The notes under the pieces are model-generated. The model saw only the letters and a program-made list of their open reading frames with translations, did no database searches and was not told the DNA's origin. Positions 50,761 through 62,300 of a stretch of 64,000 nucleotides of DNA are shown piece after piece; the stretch's first letter is position 1, and every line of letters begins with the position of its first letter. A program made the position numbers and the translations under genes. Source of the stretch: Cardiocondyla obscurior (Eukaryota > Arthropoda > Insecta > Hymenoptera > Formicidae); the NCBI RefSeq assembly GCF_019399895.1, contig NC_091866.1, positions 11,277,308 through 11,341,307 on the forward strand, written 5' to 3'.

Positions 50761-51865
50761 TTAATTTTTCTTCTCTTGTGCCATTTTTTTATGATTAATC
50801 ATCTCTCTAAATTGCCCCAGTATAAGATTTTCTCTCTTCTGTCGTTCTTCTTTGCTGAACATCGCCAATGCGCGCTTTTCATCGGCAGAATAAATCTGAT
50901 TTTCCTTTCGGATACGAACCGCTTCCATGCGACGATGCCTGTAAAAAAAAAAGATATGTTATTCAACATGTATTTTGACAAAAAATTTCATTTTACGACG
51001 GTTGCTTGACATTTATTTAATATGTTAAAGCGTATACCTGCTGCCACTCATGACGTATCCAACAGATTCGTATGATGCAATTTCTTCCGAAGTAAGCCCG
51101 ATTTCACCTCTTCTTGGTATACGCTTTCCTTCAGCGACATAAGCTGCCATCGCCGCACCTTCGCCCGGTAGCAATGCTTTGCCGAAATCTTTGGCCGAAA
51201 GAGTTACGTGTGGTTTTGGGGCAGGCCCAACTACACCGTCGTCTCCACTGTCATCTGAACTCGAGCCCTTCTTTTGTTTCGACTTCTCGGTAAGCATAGT
51301 TTTCTCTACCCAAACTTCCTCGTCGCTATTATCGCTGCCACTATCTTCAGAGCTACTACTTTCAGTTTCTTTTCTTGCTTTCTTTTTCTTTTTTTTTTCT
51401 CTCCTCGCTTCTTTCTTTGCCTTTTTCTCTCTCTTTCTTTCCTTTTTCGCCTTTTTTTCCTTCTTTAATTTCTTGCTTTTCTTTTTTTTCGAATCGTGCT
51501 TCTTTCTCTCACGATCTTTAGGAGAAGTGTTATCCTTGTGTTTGCTCAAATCTTCATCTTCTTCATTTGAGCTACTGTAAGTAAAAGAACAAGATAATAT
51601 TTAATGTCATATTATAATTGCTATTTAAAAAAAACTACAAATCTAATTATAAAGATACAAGTATAATTAAAAAAACTATTTTATATTAAACTACTCGTGC
51701 AAAATGTACAAATTACATAAAAATGTTATTTGATTTTTTTTATTTGATAATTTTCACGTACTATTCAAATTGCGTCGGGGATCTAGATGAAGCATCAGGG
51801 ACTCCGCGTAATCCTATCAACTCTCTCTCGCGCCTTCGCGCGTCCATCATCTTTTCGTTCATCAT
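50761..51865 (-). CDS. NKAP: NF-kappa-B-activating protein (NKAP), 5' end uncertain
   Basis: Nuclear RNA-binding splicing and transcription cofactor. Minus-strand exons: 50761-50938, 51038-51574 and 51762-51865 or further upstream; with the start at 51865 the protein is 272 residues. The conserved C-terminal domain is complete: GKALLPGEGAAMAAYVAEGK, RIPRRGEIGLTSEEIASYES, VGYVMSGSRHRRMEAVRIRK and ENQIYSADEKRALAMFSKEE. Upstream come a Lys/Glu-rich region and an acidic Ser/Asp stretch. Human NKAP is about 415 residues, with an Arg/Ser-rich N-terminus that is missing here. In frame, a stop lies about 65 bases before the chosen Met pair (MMNEKMMDARRRERELIG), so either the protein is short or an earlier exon splices in close to this point. 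Confidence 0.88.
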
Positions 51866-52303
51866 CCTCGAGCGTTGCTTTTCCTTAATCTCTTCACAAA
51901 TATTTTCCGCCCCCAAGACGTGGCATCGTCCGGTTCATTTAGCTTTCCACACATGTAACAAGGCTATACATCGCGTATCAGATTCTTTTTCTTGTTATTA
52001 TTCAATACCCGATTCTAACAGATCAAATTAGAGAACGAAATCAGTATTTAACGATGCTCACTTATTTTCTTATCCGTTTTTTGTTTCAGAAACAACGAGT
52101 TTCGTTATCAACGATGAAAGGTTAGGTTTGCTCCTAAACGCGCCATGACGTGACTACAGAAACTGCAGAGTGCAGAGAGTCGATCGCTCTGCGTCTCGAT
52201 CTGCCGTCGGCCATTTTTTCAAATTCTCTCGATATCGAAGGAGCGATTTGTTTCGAACTTCACTGCAAATTAAAACAACAAAGTGCAACGCAGTTTAGAA
52301 TGA
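51866..52303. promoter_or_regulatory. Divergent region between NKAP and the unidentified gene
   Basis: About 440 bp between opposite-strand genes. It probably contains the NKAP 5' end and both promoters. A pyrimidine-rich TTTTTTGTTTCAG at 52077-52089 looks like a splice acceptor on the plus strand and may belong to the 5' UTR of the next gene. Confidence 0.35.
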
Positions 52304-52942
52304 ACGTAACGATGGTGTTTCCTACAAGACAAGAGCTGCCGCTTTTATTGAAATTGGTGTGTATACACGAGTGGCACAGTACTTTTACGTGACTTCGCAT
52401 GTAATAACGCCCAGCACTCTGCGATTTTTAAGTAACGAGCGAATTTTGAGCGACTTCACGCCTCAAAAGGTTTTCGCTAACGATGTCTCTACTGCATATA
52501 CTGGTCCGGTGCGTAATTCTGCTTTTTCCTTCTGTATTTTTTTTTCTTTCTCTATCGTCTACTTTAATTATGCATATATACACTCGCGTACATAAAGTGC
52601 TTACAGCGAATTTTAACGGGCATGATAGTGTCAGTGAACTGCCCTATTCTTTGCAGCTGCGCTGCATTATATCAAAAGTAAAACAGGTATGTAATTACAA
52701 TGTTAATGTAATACAAAATCAGTTATAAGAAAACACAGATCAGCTACAAGGAACAAATCTAAAATTTTTCTTCTTTGCAGGTGCAGCTACGTTATATTTT
52801 TTGCGGTAAAAGAGAAGTCACGTGTAATAGCACATTAAAAGAGAACAGAAAGGAAAAAAGGATGAAAAATATTACAACTTTGGCTACAAAGAATAAACCA
52901 GTTACTGACGCTATAAAAACTACTGTACACGAAGAGATCTAA
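52304..52942 (+). CDS. Unidentified small spliced gene, 5' end not resolved
   Basis: I do not recognise the product. Three segments join in phase with good signals: about 52304-52508 (open in frame from 52298), 52657-52686 (10 codons, between TTTGCAG and GTATGT) and 52781-52942 (after CTTCTTTGCAG, ending TAA). The reading gives IEIGVYTRVAQYFYVTSHVI, TPSTLRFLSNERILSDFTPQ and KVFANDVSTAYTGP, then LRCIISKVKQ and VQLRYIFCGKREVTCN, with a Lys-rich C-terminus. No ATG lies in this frame before the first segment, so an upstream exon or a different start is needed. There are no obvious membrane segments or motifs. The agreement of three exon phases supports a real gene; the product and first exon are open. 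Confidence 0.45.
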
Positions 52943-55282
52943 GAGCCCAACACGAGCACTTTGCATGATAAAATATTCATTATGCATTCCACTAAAAAAT
53001 GCAACATTGTCTGTTTTATAGGACAACAGGCTTACGGTAGGTATTTGTCATTAGATAACTACTTGTACAGTAGCTTTCCTGTACCAGAATAGTTAAATTT
53101 GCAACCGATCGTGCATCGAGAAACGTAAACTGGTGAATTTTGAATTTTATAATGTATCGCTTGCATCACTTATTTCGTAATTAAAATTGTCAATTTTTTT
53201 TTTTGTTTAACACGCATAGGGAGAACAGATTGCGGTATATAATCAAGAAATTTATGCTTTAAGCAATTCTGCCGGTTGAGTTGATCGCCGTTTGATCTTG
53301 GTTAAAGTCGCCCTTAAAGAGATCAGTCCGAACAGTTCCATTATGTAAATAAGTACGCACATGTAGCATACCATGCTCCATTATGTGTATCGCTATGTAT
53401 ACATAGTATAAAATTAATATTATAAGAGATATTCGGAATCCCTTGGCAAGCTTCCACAACGTCCAAGTGTCCCAAATCGCTCGCGATTTTCGCAACGAAC
53501 GATTAAGCAAGGGTGGATAATGTGTAAAAAGTAAGAAAATGCAAACGCAGACGACAAACGTTTCCCCTCGGTGGGAATTTGCTCTGGAAGCTTGTCAGTA
53601 AAGCTTTGGAACATTCTTTTGTAGTATATACATGTATATCGAAGATTATATGTACAAAATTCTTCGAGAAACTACTTGGGGAAAAATCGGAGCAAAAGTT
53701 CGGATGAGCGAGCCGTTCATCGAGCTAAAAATTTTTTTTTTTCTCGTTCTCATAATATAATATTTGTATGTATATGTATATATCTATCTCTATAGTACCT
53801 GTAACGTAATTATATTTATATTAATAGTATTTTGTTATTTCAGAATGCTGGTAGACCAAGGGGGTATCAAATCTGACTCATGTAAATCGTTATTTTTTTT
53901 TTTCCACCGCTTTAGAATATTGCTTCTAAGTATGACATGTGCGGTGTGCAAATGCGACTTCAGACTTTCCTCCTGTGTCATTTATATAATCTATATTATA
54001 CAAATATTTCTTACGCACTCTTTTATTAGAACGTACGTATTAAATAAATAAATAAATATCTAGATGAACCGTGGATGACGCACTTTTCAGTACGACAGAG
54101 ATCATCGTGAATTAATTTGAATGCCGAATAACAATCGGTAACATTAATATATATTTTGTAATAATATATAAAAATAATGTATATATTTTATAGGAATGTG
54201 TAAAAAATGATATTTTCGAAAATACGGAGATGAACTAAACCTTATATACGCGATATCAAGAGCGTAAATTAAAAGATGCGAAGACTAATGAAATTTTCAT
54301 CGACGTCCGAACAATCCCACATGCGAAAAAGGCAGTATGTTTGTTTAAGTTTCGTCGCGAGATCGTAAGTTCTCGCGTAGCGAAACATTTTCTCATCCGA
54401 TATATATGTATATGTATATATATTCTTTTTTTTTAATATTAATTTATATTAATCTACAAACCCTGACCTGTTATCTTTATCGGTAACTACACTTTACTTC
54501 AACATCATTCAATTAGTCTCATTATCCATATAATTTTGAAATATATGATCTTATTCGTAAAACGCACTTTTGTTTTTGGCTCTAATCTATTATATTAATT
54601 TATTTATTTATATATATATATATATCTATCTTTTGTTAGAATAATCCACTTCGTTCTTTCTCTTTTTCATCTAAACTCTAAAATAATTATCACTATACGT
54701 ATGAGAACACGCGAATTAGGATGTCGTCAGGTAATAATAGCGTTTGAAAGGTAGACTTCGCCCGAATGCCAGATAGCTTCACGGGATTTACTTTCCGTCC
54801 GTCGAGACACGTTTAAAACTACACCTAAATTGAAAAATTGGCGTACGCGTATGTATGTATGTGGTGTGTGTGTGTGTATGTGTGTGTGAGCATAGAGGTA
54901 ATACAGCGTATAATTATAATTAAATACATGTAAGGGATTATCACAAATGAATTTTATGACACATTACTAATGTGTGTTTTTTTTTTAGAACAGAAAATTT
55001 TTGAGTAGACTTTTTATACTCGACGCAAGTCGATGGAGATAGACACGAGGAAAATACAATCGAACGAGATCGTATCCGCGAGGAAAAAAAAATTAATGAA
55101 GGAAACAGCGTATGCTGAAATTCCGAGGAAGTTTAGCATTCACTATAAGATTGCATATGGTACTAAAGGAGAGGATCTGTCGAACAGAATTAATCATTGG
55201 ACGGTGAAGCACAGAATTAGAGTTGCTAAACAGTCGTTTCCCGGTCCACGTGAATATATTCCACGTAACCGGGCGGTTGATG
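52943..55282. other. AT-rich intergenic DNA
   Basis: No supported gene. It holds a minus-strand frame at 53259-53510 with one hydrophobic stretch (possible but unsupported), an AT dinucleotide run near 54609-54624, and a GT-rich tract at about 54856-54890 (TGTGTGTGTG with TATG interruptions). Part may be 3' UTR of the CUB/LDLa gene. Confidence 0.45.
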
Positions 55283-56275
55283 TCAGGATGCCGCTCCAAG
55301 AAGCGTCTCCTCAGTTGGTGCACGTCGCGGCTTATTGCTCTTCTTCGGCCCTTTGTAGTGAAGTCTCTTTGTGCGAGCTTTGGATCTAGAGACAAATCAT
55401 AAGATGTACTTAATTGACATGTAAGTCCACTACATTTTTTAAAATTGTATTTATCTGAAATTTATTTTCTAATTATTTTTATACATTTTCAACTTTATAT
55501 AAAATATAGAAATATGTTGCATAACTTTATTAATTTTTTTTTTTTAGATCTTTAGATTTTAAGTTACCTGTTAATAAGAATAGTGAATAGGCACGCGAAG
55601 GCAGTGACAATTCCAGCAACCCCGGTGACGACGAGCCATGTAATGGATGGGAGCAGCCCGAGTAGACGTGCGCCGTTCCCGCAGTTGGCCTCATCGTGAC
55701 CAGACGGACAGTGCGCGTGGCCGTCGCACCATAGACTAGCGGCAATGCACGCACCCAGTTCGGGACACTTGTGCGGGCAGTCGCCGATATACGACGGTAT
55801 GCCGTTTGTTTCATTTTCTATTATTCCACCCGAGATTCTCTCCGGAAGACGTAGCTGCCGGCGCAGTGCTGCACGACTCTTGGAGATTTCTAGCCAAGAG
55901 GCAGCAGCTTGGCCAGATTCTCGCGCCACGAAGTCCAATAATAATGCAGGTGGTCTTGGTGGCCCTGGCCACTTACCCTCTTCCGACGGACCTAGCCATT
56001 CCTGTGAGAACACGTGTATGGTGAATTCGCGGGCGCCCGGTTCCGCTGGGCACACCACCTTCAGCAATTTCGGCGGCCAGCCAGAATAGAGGAGGATGCG
56101 ATTAGTGGTCGGACATTTAACTTGATCGCCGCTGACACCGCCGCTGTTACTGCTGCTACCGCTACCGCTGCCTCCGCCACCGCTGCTGCTACCGCCACCG
56201 CTACCGCTAACGTTACCGCTGCTGCTGCTACTGCTGCTGATGCTGCTGCTGCTACTGCTGCTGCTACTGCTGCTG

Positions 56276-56308
<33 letters not shown>

Positions 56309-59300
56309 ACACCGTTAGACGTTTCGGTACCGGTAAGCGGTGGTGGTTCCAATGGCAGAAACCAGCCCCAGGTAAGAACGAAAAGTGATCGATTCTCGCG
56401 CGCTTCCACCAGCCATGGTAAACCTTCGCAATATATGTCCGGTCTCGACAGCGGAGGATTAACGAATCTCAATTCGCCACCCTCACCACGGATCCTTTGT
56501 TTTCTAGGACACTCTGGCATACGGATGAGCTCGAAGCTAGCGTAGAAGAAGAGCGTCTCAAAATCTTCGTGAGGCGCTTGCTGGTCGACCAAGAAAGTTA
56601 TCTCCAGCGCACGGCCAGAAGTGGTGTATGTGAGCGGCAAATGTGATGTATTATCACACAGACACGCTCGGGGTAGCTTTACATCCCGCCATGGCGCCTC
56701 GTAAATAACTAAACGAGCCTCCCTGGATCCCACCTCTTGAACGCAGCGTGGTTTACCGGTATGTGGATCTGAATCACTTGTGCACATGGTAGACTCGCCG
56801 AGACTGACGTTATGTAACGTTAAACGGACTCGCTCTCCACTACCAGCTTCTACACGATATCTGCGTAAATCAGACTTGATATGTATTCATGATTCCTAGT
56901 CCAATCAAATATTTATAAACAGAGTTGGAAAATTTTTTGTTTGCTTAAAAATCCTTTTTTTTTTTTTAACGACTGTTAATTAATTGTATTGGCAAAAAGT
57001 TAAAACTTTTTTTTACCTGCAATCTAGCTTGACGGCACCGCCCCGACCGAATAAACGTACGTCGCGCGGTGACATCACTTCGCCGGCGTGCACTTTGCGC
57101 CAGATTCGACTGCAAATACCGTCACCCCAAGGCTCACCATTTTGAAGAGTGGAGACAAACTCGTATCGCGCCTGATACAGAAATGCAACACAAGTAGATC
57201 ACTCAATTGTAATTATCATAAAGAAATTATTATTATTAACTAATGTCCGAATGTAATAACGCGCGCGCTACGCTTTCTTTTATAATCTTTTCATATATTT
57301 ATTTAATTATCGAAGACAAAAAATAATTTCAGATCCAAATAAATATCACGCTCCATATACTCACGTGAAAATTAATCGGATGGAGAGCGGTGCCCAGAAC
57401 AGTTTCCATACGCAATGTCAAGCTCGGTGCAGTCGTCAGATAACTTTCTTCCTCGGTACACGGCCTCGTGCTTCTAGTGAGATTACGAAGAGCCGCATGG
57501 GCGCATAGTTTGGGAGTGTCGTCGCATAATGTGGCCATTGGCTGGCCTGTATTCGGTGCTCCGTCCCAGAAGACAAGTTTAACCGCGCATACTGACGCTG
57601 CGGATATATCTGGTGTCACTTGACCGTTGCTCGCATTGTTCTCCATGTTGCCGGTGAGATCACGCTGCGAATATGACGAGAAATATATCCATATGCGGTC
57701 ACCAGTCGCCCCCTTGATATTCCACGTGCAGCTGGAACCGGGCGGCAGCGCGTGCTGAGGCGCGCGTATTATACCACTGCGTTTGCTGCCTACGCCGGTA
57801 CCATTTACAAAAAAGTGGCAGCCTTGTGGGGTCTTGGCATAATCCATCCCATCGGAGTCGACATAGACCACGCGCAGCTCAAGTTCCAGTCTTAGCGACG
57901 ATGCACCCAGCGGTATCGCGACTGCCGAGCTGCGGAATTCCACTTGCATGGCGGGCCCACGTGCGGTTACCTGCGGTAACGGGCCGCCGCAGTATATCAA
58001 GAGGACCGGGTCCTCCGTACGTGCCCCGTCCCGGAAGATCAGACGGTCCCTCTCGGGAGAACAGTCCTGCCAGACGCTGAGACTCGTGTTGACGGCAGCG
58101 TTGAGACCAGCCGGACCACTGTGCGCACTCTTGACAGATATCATGGCGTGCTTGCAAGTAGGCACCTCCTTCTGGCGCACGGTTATCAAACAGCTTGCAT
58201 TTCGCGGATATTCTCCCGGATAATTCGGACTCTGCAGCCGACACTCTTTTAAGTGACATTCGTAGAAATTACGGGAGCAATATGTGCCCGGTACCGGAGA
58301 GCCCCGTTCGATTGGCAGTTCTGGTTTGCCCAGACGGGCAACCGCCTCGTTGCGTGCGACGAAGCGGTAACGAAGACGAAACTCGAATGGCACCGCTGAC
58401 GGTGCGTGGAACAGCCGTATAGAGGCAGTGACCGTACTGGTTTCGCTATGATAACAATAAAAAATTAATAATGTCATAATTACTAAATAATCATTATATA
58501 TATAATAAATAATTATATTAATAAAAAACAATTATAATAAAAAATAATTATATTAATAAAAAAACAATTTTTTTATTTGCAGAATTGAAGCAGAGCGATC
58601 TTTATCATTAGGAAAAAGTTAAAGATTTGCGCAAATACATGTGTAAACGACGTTAAAAGTGAAGACAAAAAAATACCTGTAGTAAGATGCACGGCCCTCG
58701 CTGACGCCGCACCATGAGCCACCGGTGAAGTGCCTGCCAAGTTCGGCGAGCTGAAGCGAGCCCTCAGGACAGCTGGTGAAGTAGTTGTCGGCATTCGCGT
58801 CAACGCGACCGACGCTGAACGCGTCCCACAGTAGCTGGACCAGCTCGCCGTAGCCCTGGCCGGCAGCGGTGAACGTCAAGTGGCAGAGAAACGGCAGACG
58901 TTCCTCAGCGGGTCTCGGCAGGTCCAGCTTGTACGTGTGCCCCTCGCGGCCGTGGTACGTTCGATTACACGGGGTGCACATCGCTGGCTCGTCGCTACCA
59001 TCGCCGCAATCATCTTCACCGTTGCAATAAGCGTCGATTGGCACGCAGCGGCCGTCCCGGCACGTCAACTCGGCCAGCCCGCAAGTACCACCAGCGATGC
59101 CGCTGCCGATGATGCTGACAGCGCTATTGCTACCGCTACCGCTACCGCTGCTGCTACCAACGCTTCCACCGCCAACACTACCGCCTCCAACCCCATTAAC
59201 CGTGCCACCCCCGACGCCGCCGCCGTTCGACGCGTCAGCGATCAGCAGCAGCAACAGCGGGATGATGCCGATACGATGCGGTAATTGAAAATTATTATTG

Positions 59301-59332
59301 TAGTCGGATCCTCCTCCGGCATCAGCTATCTC
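55283..59332 (-). CDS. CUB/LDLa domain single-pass membrane protein (first exon missing)
   Basis: Large extracellular protein of unknown role. Minus-strand exons: 58677-59332, 57365-58445, 57017-57171, 55568-56860 and 55283-55385; phases agree, giving 1095 residues after an unlocated first exon. A hydrophobic leader (RIGIIPLLLLLIADAS) is followed by a Gly/Ser linker and a first LDLa (residues 84-119, CNGEDDCGDGSDEPAMC). CUB-like regions follow, including CRLQSPNYPGEYPRNASC and SGIIRAPQHALPPGSSCTW. A long Ser tract and Gly/Ser linker precede a second LDLa (CPELGACIAASLWCDGHAHC, then CPSGHDEANC), a membrane helix (SITWLVVTGVAGIVTAFACL) at about 1035-1058, and a basic 38-residue cytoplasmic tail. 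The domain order recalls Drosophila Culd, a CUB/LDLa protein of photoreceptor endocytosis; that link is a guess. Confidence 0.82.
56205..56309 (-). repeat. CTG/AGC microsatellite coding for polyserine
   Basis: A run of CTG with occasional CTA or GAT on the plus strand codes for about 30 Ser residues on the minus strand, inside the CUB/LDLa gene. The purest part, 56280-56308, is uninterrupted (CTG)n of about 29 bases. It is the kind of tract that changes length between individuals. Confidence 0.85.
58507..58569. repeat. Tandem AT-rich direct repeat in CUB/LDLa intron
   Basis: Two nearly identical copies of an AATAATTATATTAATAAAAA-type unit, at 58507-58533 and 58542-58569, in the intron between the first two located exons. 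Confidence 0.65.
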
Positions 59333-62300
59333 CTGTTTAGCAAAAATTCAGTCTGTAATATATATTCACTTTTTTACATGTTATTTTTTACACATAATTA
59401 ATATTTGACATATATATTTAATATTTATAATAATTATCGATATTTTACGAATTTATTTAATCGTAGTTTTATCAATTTTTTTCTAAAGGAATTTTTTATG
59501 TATAACGCGACGACAGGTATCTGAGAAATTACGAGTATCCTATTCTGCTAACCACGGGCTAATCGTATTAGCGTCAGCCCGCGTCTCAAGCGGAGATTTA
59601 AATCGATCGGTTGGATGTAAGATTTGTATCGCGACGCCGCGTCGTAAACACCTGTTTCGACCGAGCATTTTAAACATCTGCGCACGCCAACTTAATTTTA
59701 CTCGGTGTTTTATTAATTATATATAAAAACTGACGTGTTATCAAATCAATTACAGGGCGGGCCGACGAGTCGTACCATAATAATTTGCCAGCGAAACGAG
59801 CATATCACAGTGACAATTCCGACGTTGCGGTTCGGACGTTGGCTTCGGATGGCAGCATGACTGGCTCGAGAGATGAACGTTGAGATGAACGGGAATAGTG
59901 GAAAAGAGAGAAGGACCAAAGTTACAAATCACGATCGGCAGTGATTGTTGGCGCCGGCAGCATCCCCGACGGCTCGATTGCGGACGACGACGACTACGAC
60001 GAGGGTACAGCTTTCTGGAGAAGAGAGTACGGCGATGGAAACCCCGCCTACGCGCCACCGCTGCCGCCGTCGTCGTTGTTGCACTCACGAGGAGCGTTGC
60101 AAGCCGCCACTCGCTGTGCACACCCCCGAGGTCGATGCGCAACTGTACGCTACCATGTACCTTCCCCAGAGGGAAGCCAGCCGTGTCGCGCGCCGCCACT
60201 GCAGGCTATATATACCGGGGCAGGGGTGAACAGAACGGGGGCTGAGCTCTCTGCGCTCGCGGTGAGAGCTGGTGCCTTGCCTGCCTGGCCACTAGGCGCC
60301 TCAATGCATCGATCGGCTTCTCGTTCTCTCACTCGTTCCCATCGTCCTCTCCCTGATTCTCCCGTTCTCTCCATCTTTGTCCGTAACGCCCCGAAGCCCA
60401 AAGTCGACGGTGCCGACCGCCGAAACTGGAGAGAAGAAGAAGAAGAAGCTGCGGGATCTATGCGGCTCTTTGTGGATTTATCAATTGGGATCGTAAAATT
60501 AATACGACCAGTCGTAAAAAATGGGCTGGTCCCTCGCGCTGGCGAAATATGAAACAGGCCTTCTCGGTGCATCAGAAATGTAGATTTATGGGTGAATGTG
60601 TCCGGGAACGCGAACCGTTTCCTATCCGCAGATTGCAATCTCGCTGCGACGTTTCCTCGAATTCTACTTATTGGAATTTTTGCGCCCTAGTAACCGCCCT
60701 CCGGGCTCGATTAAGTGCCGTCGATCATATCTCTAGGAAAATATGCAATTCCCTCCGGATTGAATCTGTAATGATAGACGTAATACGAAGTGAATTTACG
60801 TAATATCCCTTATCAGAACAGCTCGATTGTTCGCGATAGTTAATTTATTTCTCAACGAAAATGGAAATTACGATGTACTCGGGTATACATGTTAAAAGAT
60901 GAGATATCGCGCCAAATTAAAATAGTCTATTACATTTTTATATTATAAAATAGCATCTTTCATTCTGTTAAATTTTTATATTATAAAAATGTAACAGACC
61001 GAAAGATGCTATTTATCAAAAAATGGATACATATCAAATTGTGAAACTTTTTATGTCATTTATACGGTAACGTCGTCGACTATCAATGTATTGCAGAAAT
61101 GTTAACTATTTCATTTACACTCACACTCGCATATACAAGTAGATAGGTGGATTTCACCATTTCACTGCAATGTCTCTCTTTTCACCGTGCTGTCCGCGAG
61201 ATCGTCAACTGTCGAGGCTCTTGACATCAGTATATAGAGCATTTCATTTAGCTCGGTTCTCTCACGATATCTTTCCTGAAATCATTTTTGTTTAAAGAGA
61301 CGGATATTATGATTGTTACTATCATCTTCCGTCAAGCATATCATTTATATACGCTTTCGAAAGAAGAACATTAATGTAGTATTGATTGACGTAAAAGGGG
61401 ACAATTCTCTCTTTTTCTATCAAACTTTACTGTGTGCTAAAAATCTAGATTTATTTTTAGAGAAAAAGAGAGATCAACGTTTTTTTTTCTTTTTTCAATT
61501 GAAAGTAATAGTGCTTTCGCTTTTCGTTTGTTTATTCCGCCCTCGTCCGCAACGTGATTAATAAAAAAAAAGTGTTAACAATTGTAAAATTTTGATCCTT
61601 CTACAATATATGTATAATTATTTTTTCTTGTACATTTTGCAACGATGAGTGAAGGATAACTTGGAATGAGATCGAGAACGGAACATTATGTAGAAATGCG
61701 TTATAGGCGGCTGTATCATCCCCCGAGCTCTCCGATGTCGAGCTTCTCGAAGCCTGCGTGTACACATGTCGGAGCGAAGCGTGTCGAGGACGTGATCGTC
61801 GTCGTCGCTCGACAACGTTTCGTTGCTCTTAATGTATACATATGCAGCCCATCGGCGCGTACACCGCACAGCCTCCACCTCGCGACAGCGACGATGGAGA
61901 TGGAGATATCGAACGCGGGTGCACACCCTTTTCCATCTCCCTCTTCCCTCCGCACTGTCCCTCTCCCTCTCTTTTGGGAGAGAGCATACAAAGAGATCGT
62001 TGATAAGTCTTTTATCGCGTTATCAGCATCAACGGCACTTTAGCGGCTGCCGTCCCCTTTCTTCGGTTATCGATCTCGCGCGCGCGGGCGCGACGGCGTG
62101 CGCTCATTATCTCGGCTCGTTCGCAAAGCGGTTCATTGTCCGCGCGATGCACCCTGTGTTAATTAAGAATATCTAATCCGCGCTAAACGCGGTTACGGGG
62201 TGAATCCGATAACGGCGTGAACGCGCGAGGCGTGCGGTAAACAGCCGTGCATCTATAATTGGACCGGGGGATCTCGCGTGCCGGGACAATCCACTTTCGC

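Noticed and set aside
53259..53510. 83-codon minus-strand frame with a hydrophobic stretch (FRISLIILILYYVYIAIHIM)
   Set aside because: No ATG at its start, no good splice acceptor and no neighbouring exon. A chance AT-rich hydrophobic frame is more likely.
55033..55389. 118-codon plus-strand frame beginning with ATG
   Set aside because: It overlaps, in antisense, the tail exon of the CUB/LDLa gene, which is supported by phase and splice signals. It has no family features.
59941..60552. 203-codon plus-strand frame and a 162-codon minus-strand frame
   Set aside because: Low complexity, overlapping on both strands, no recognisable motif. Probably GC-rich promoter or 5' UTR DNA.
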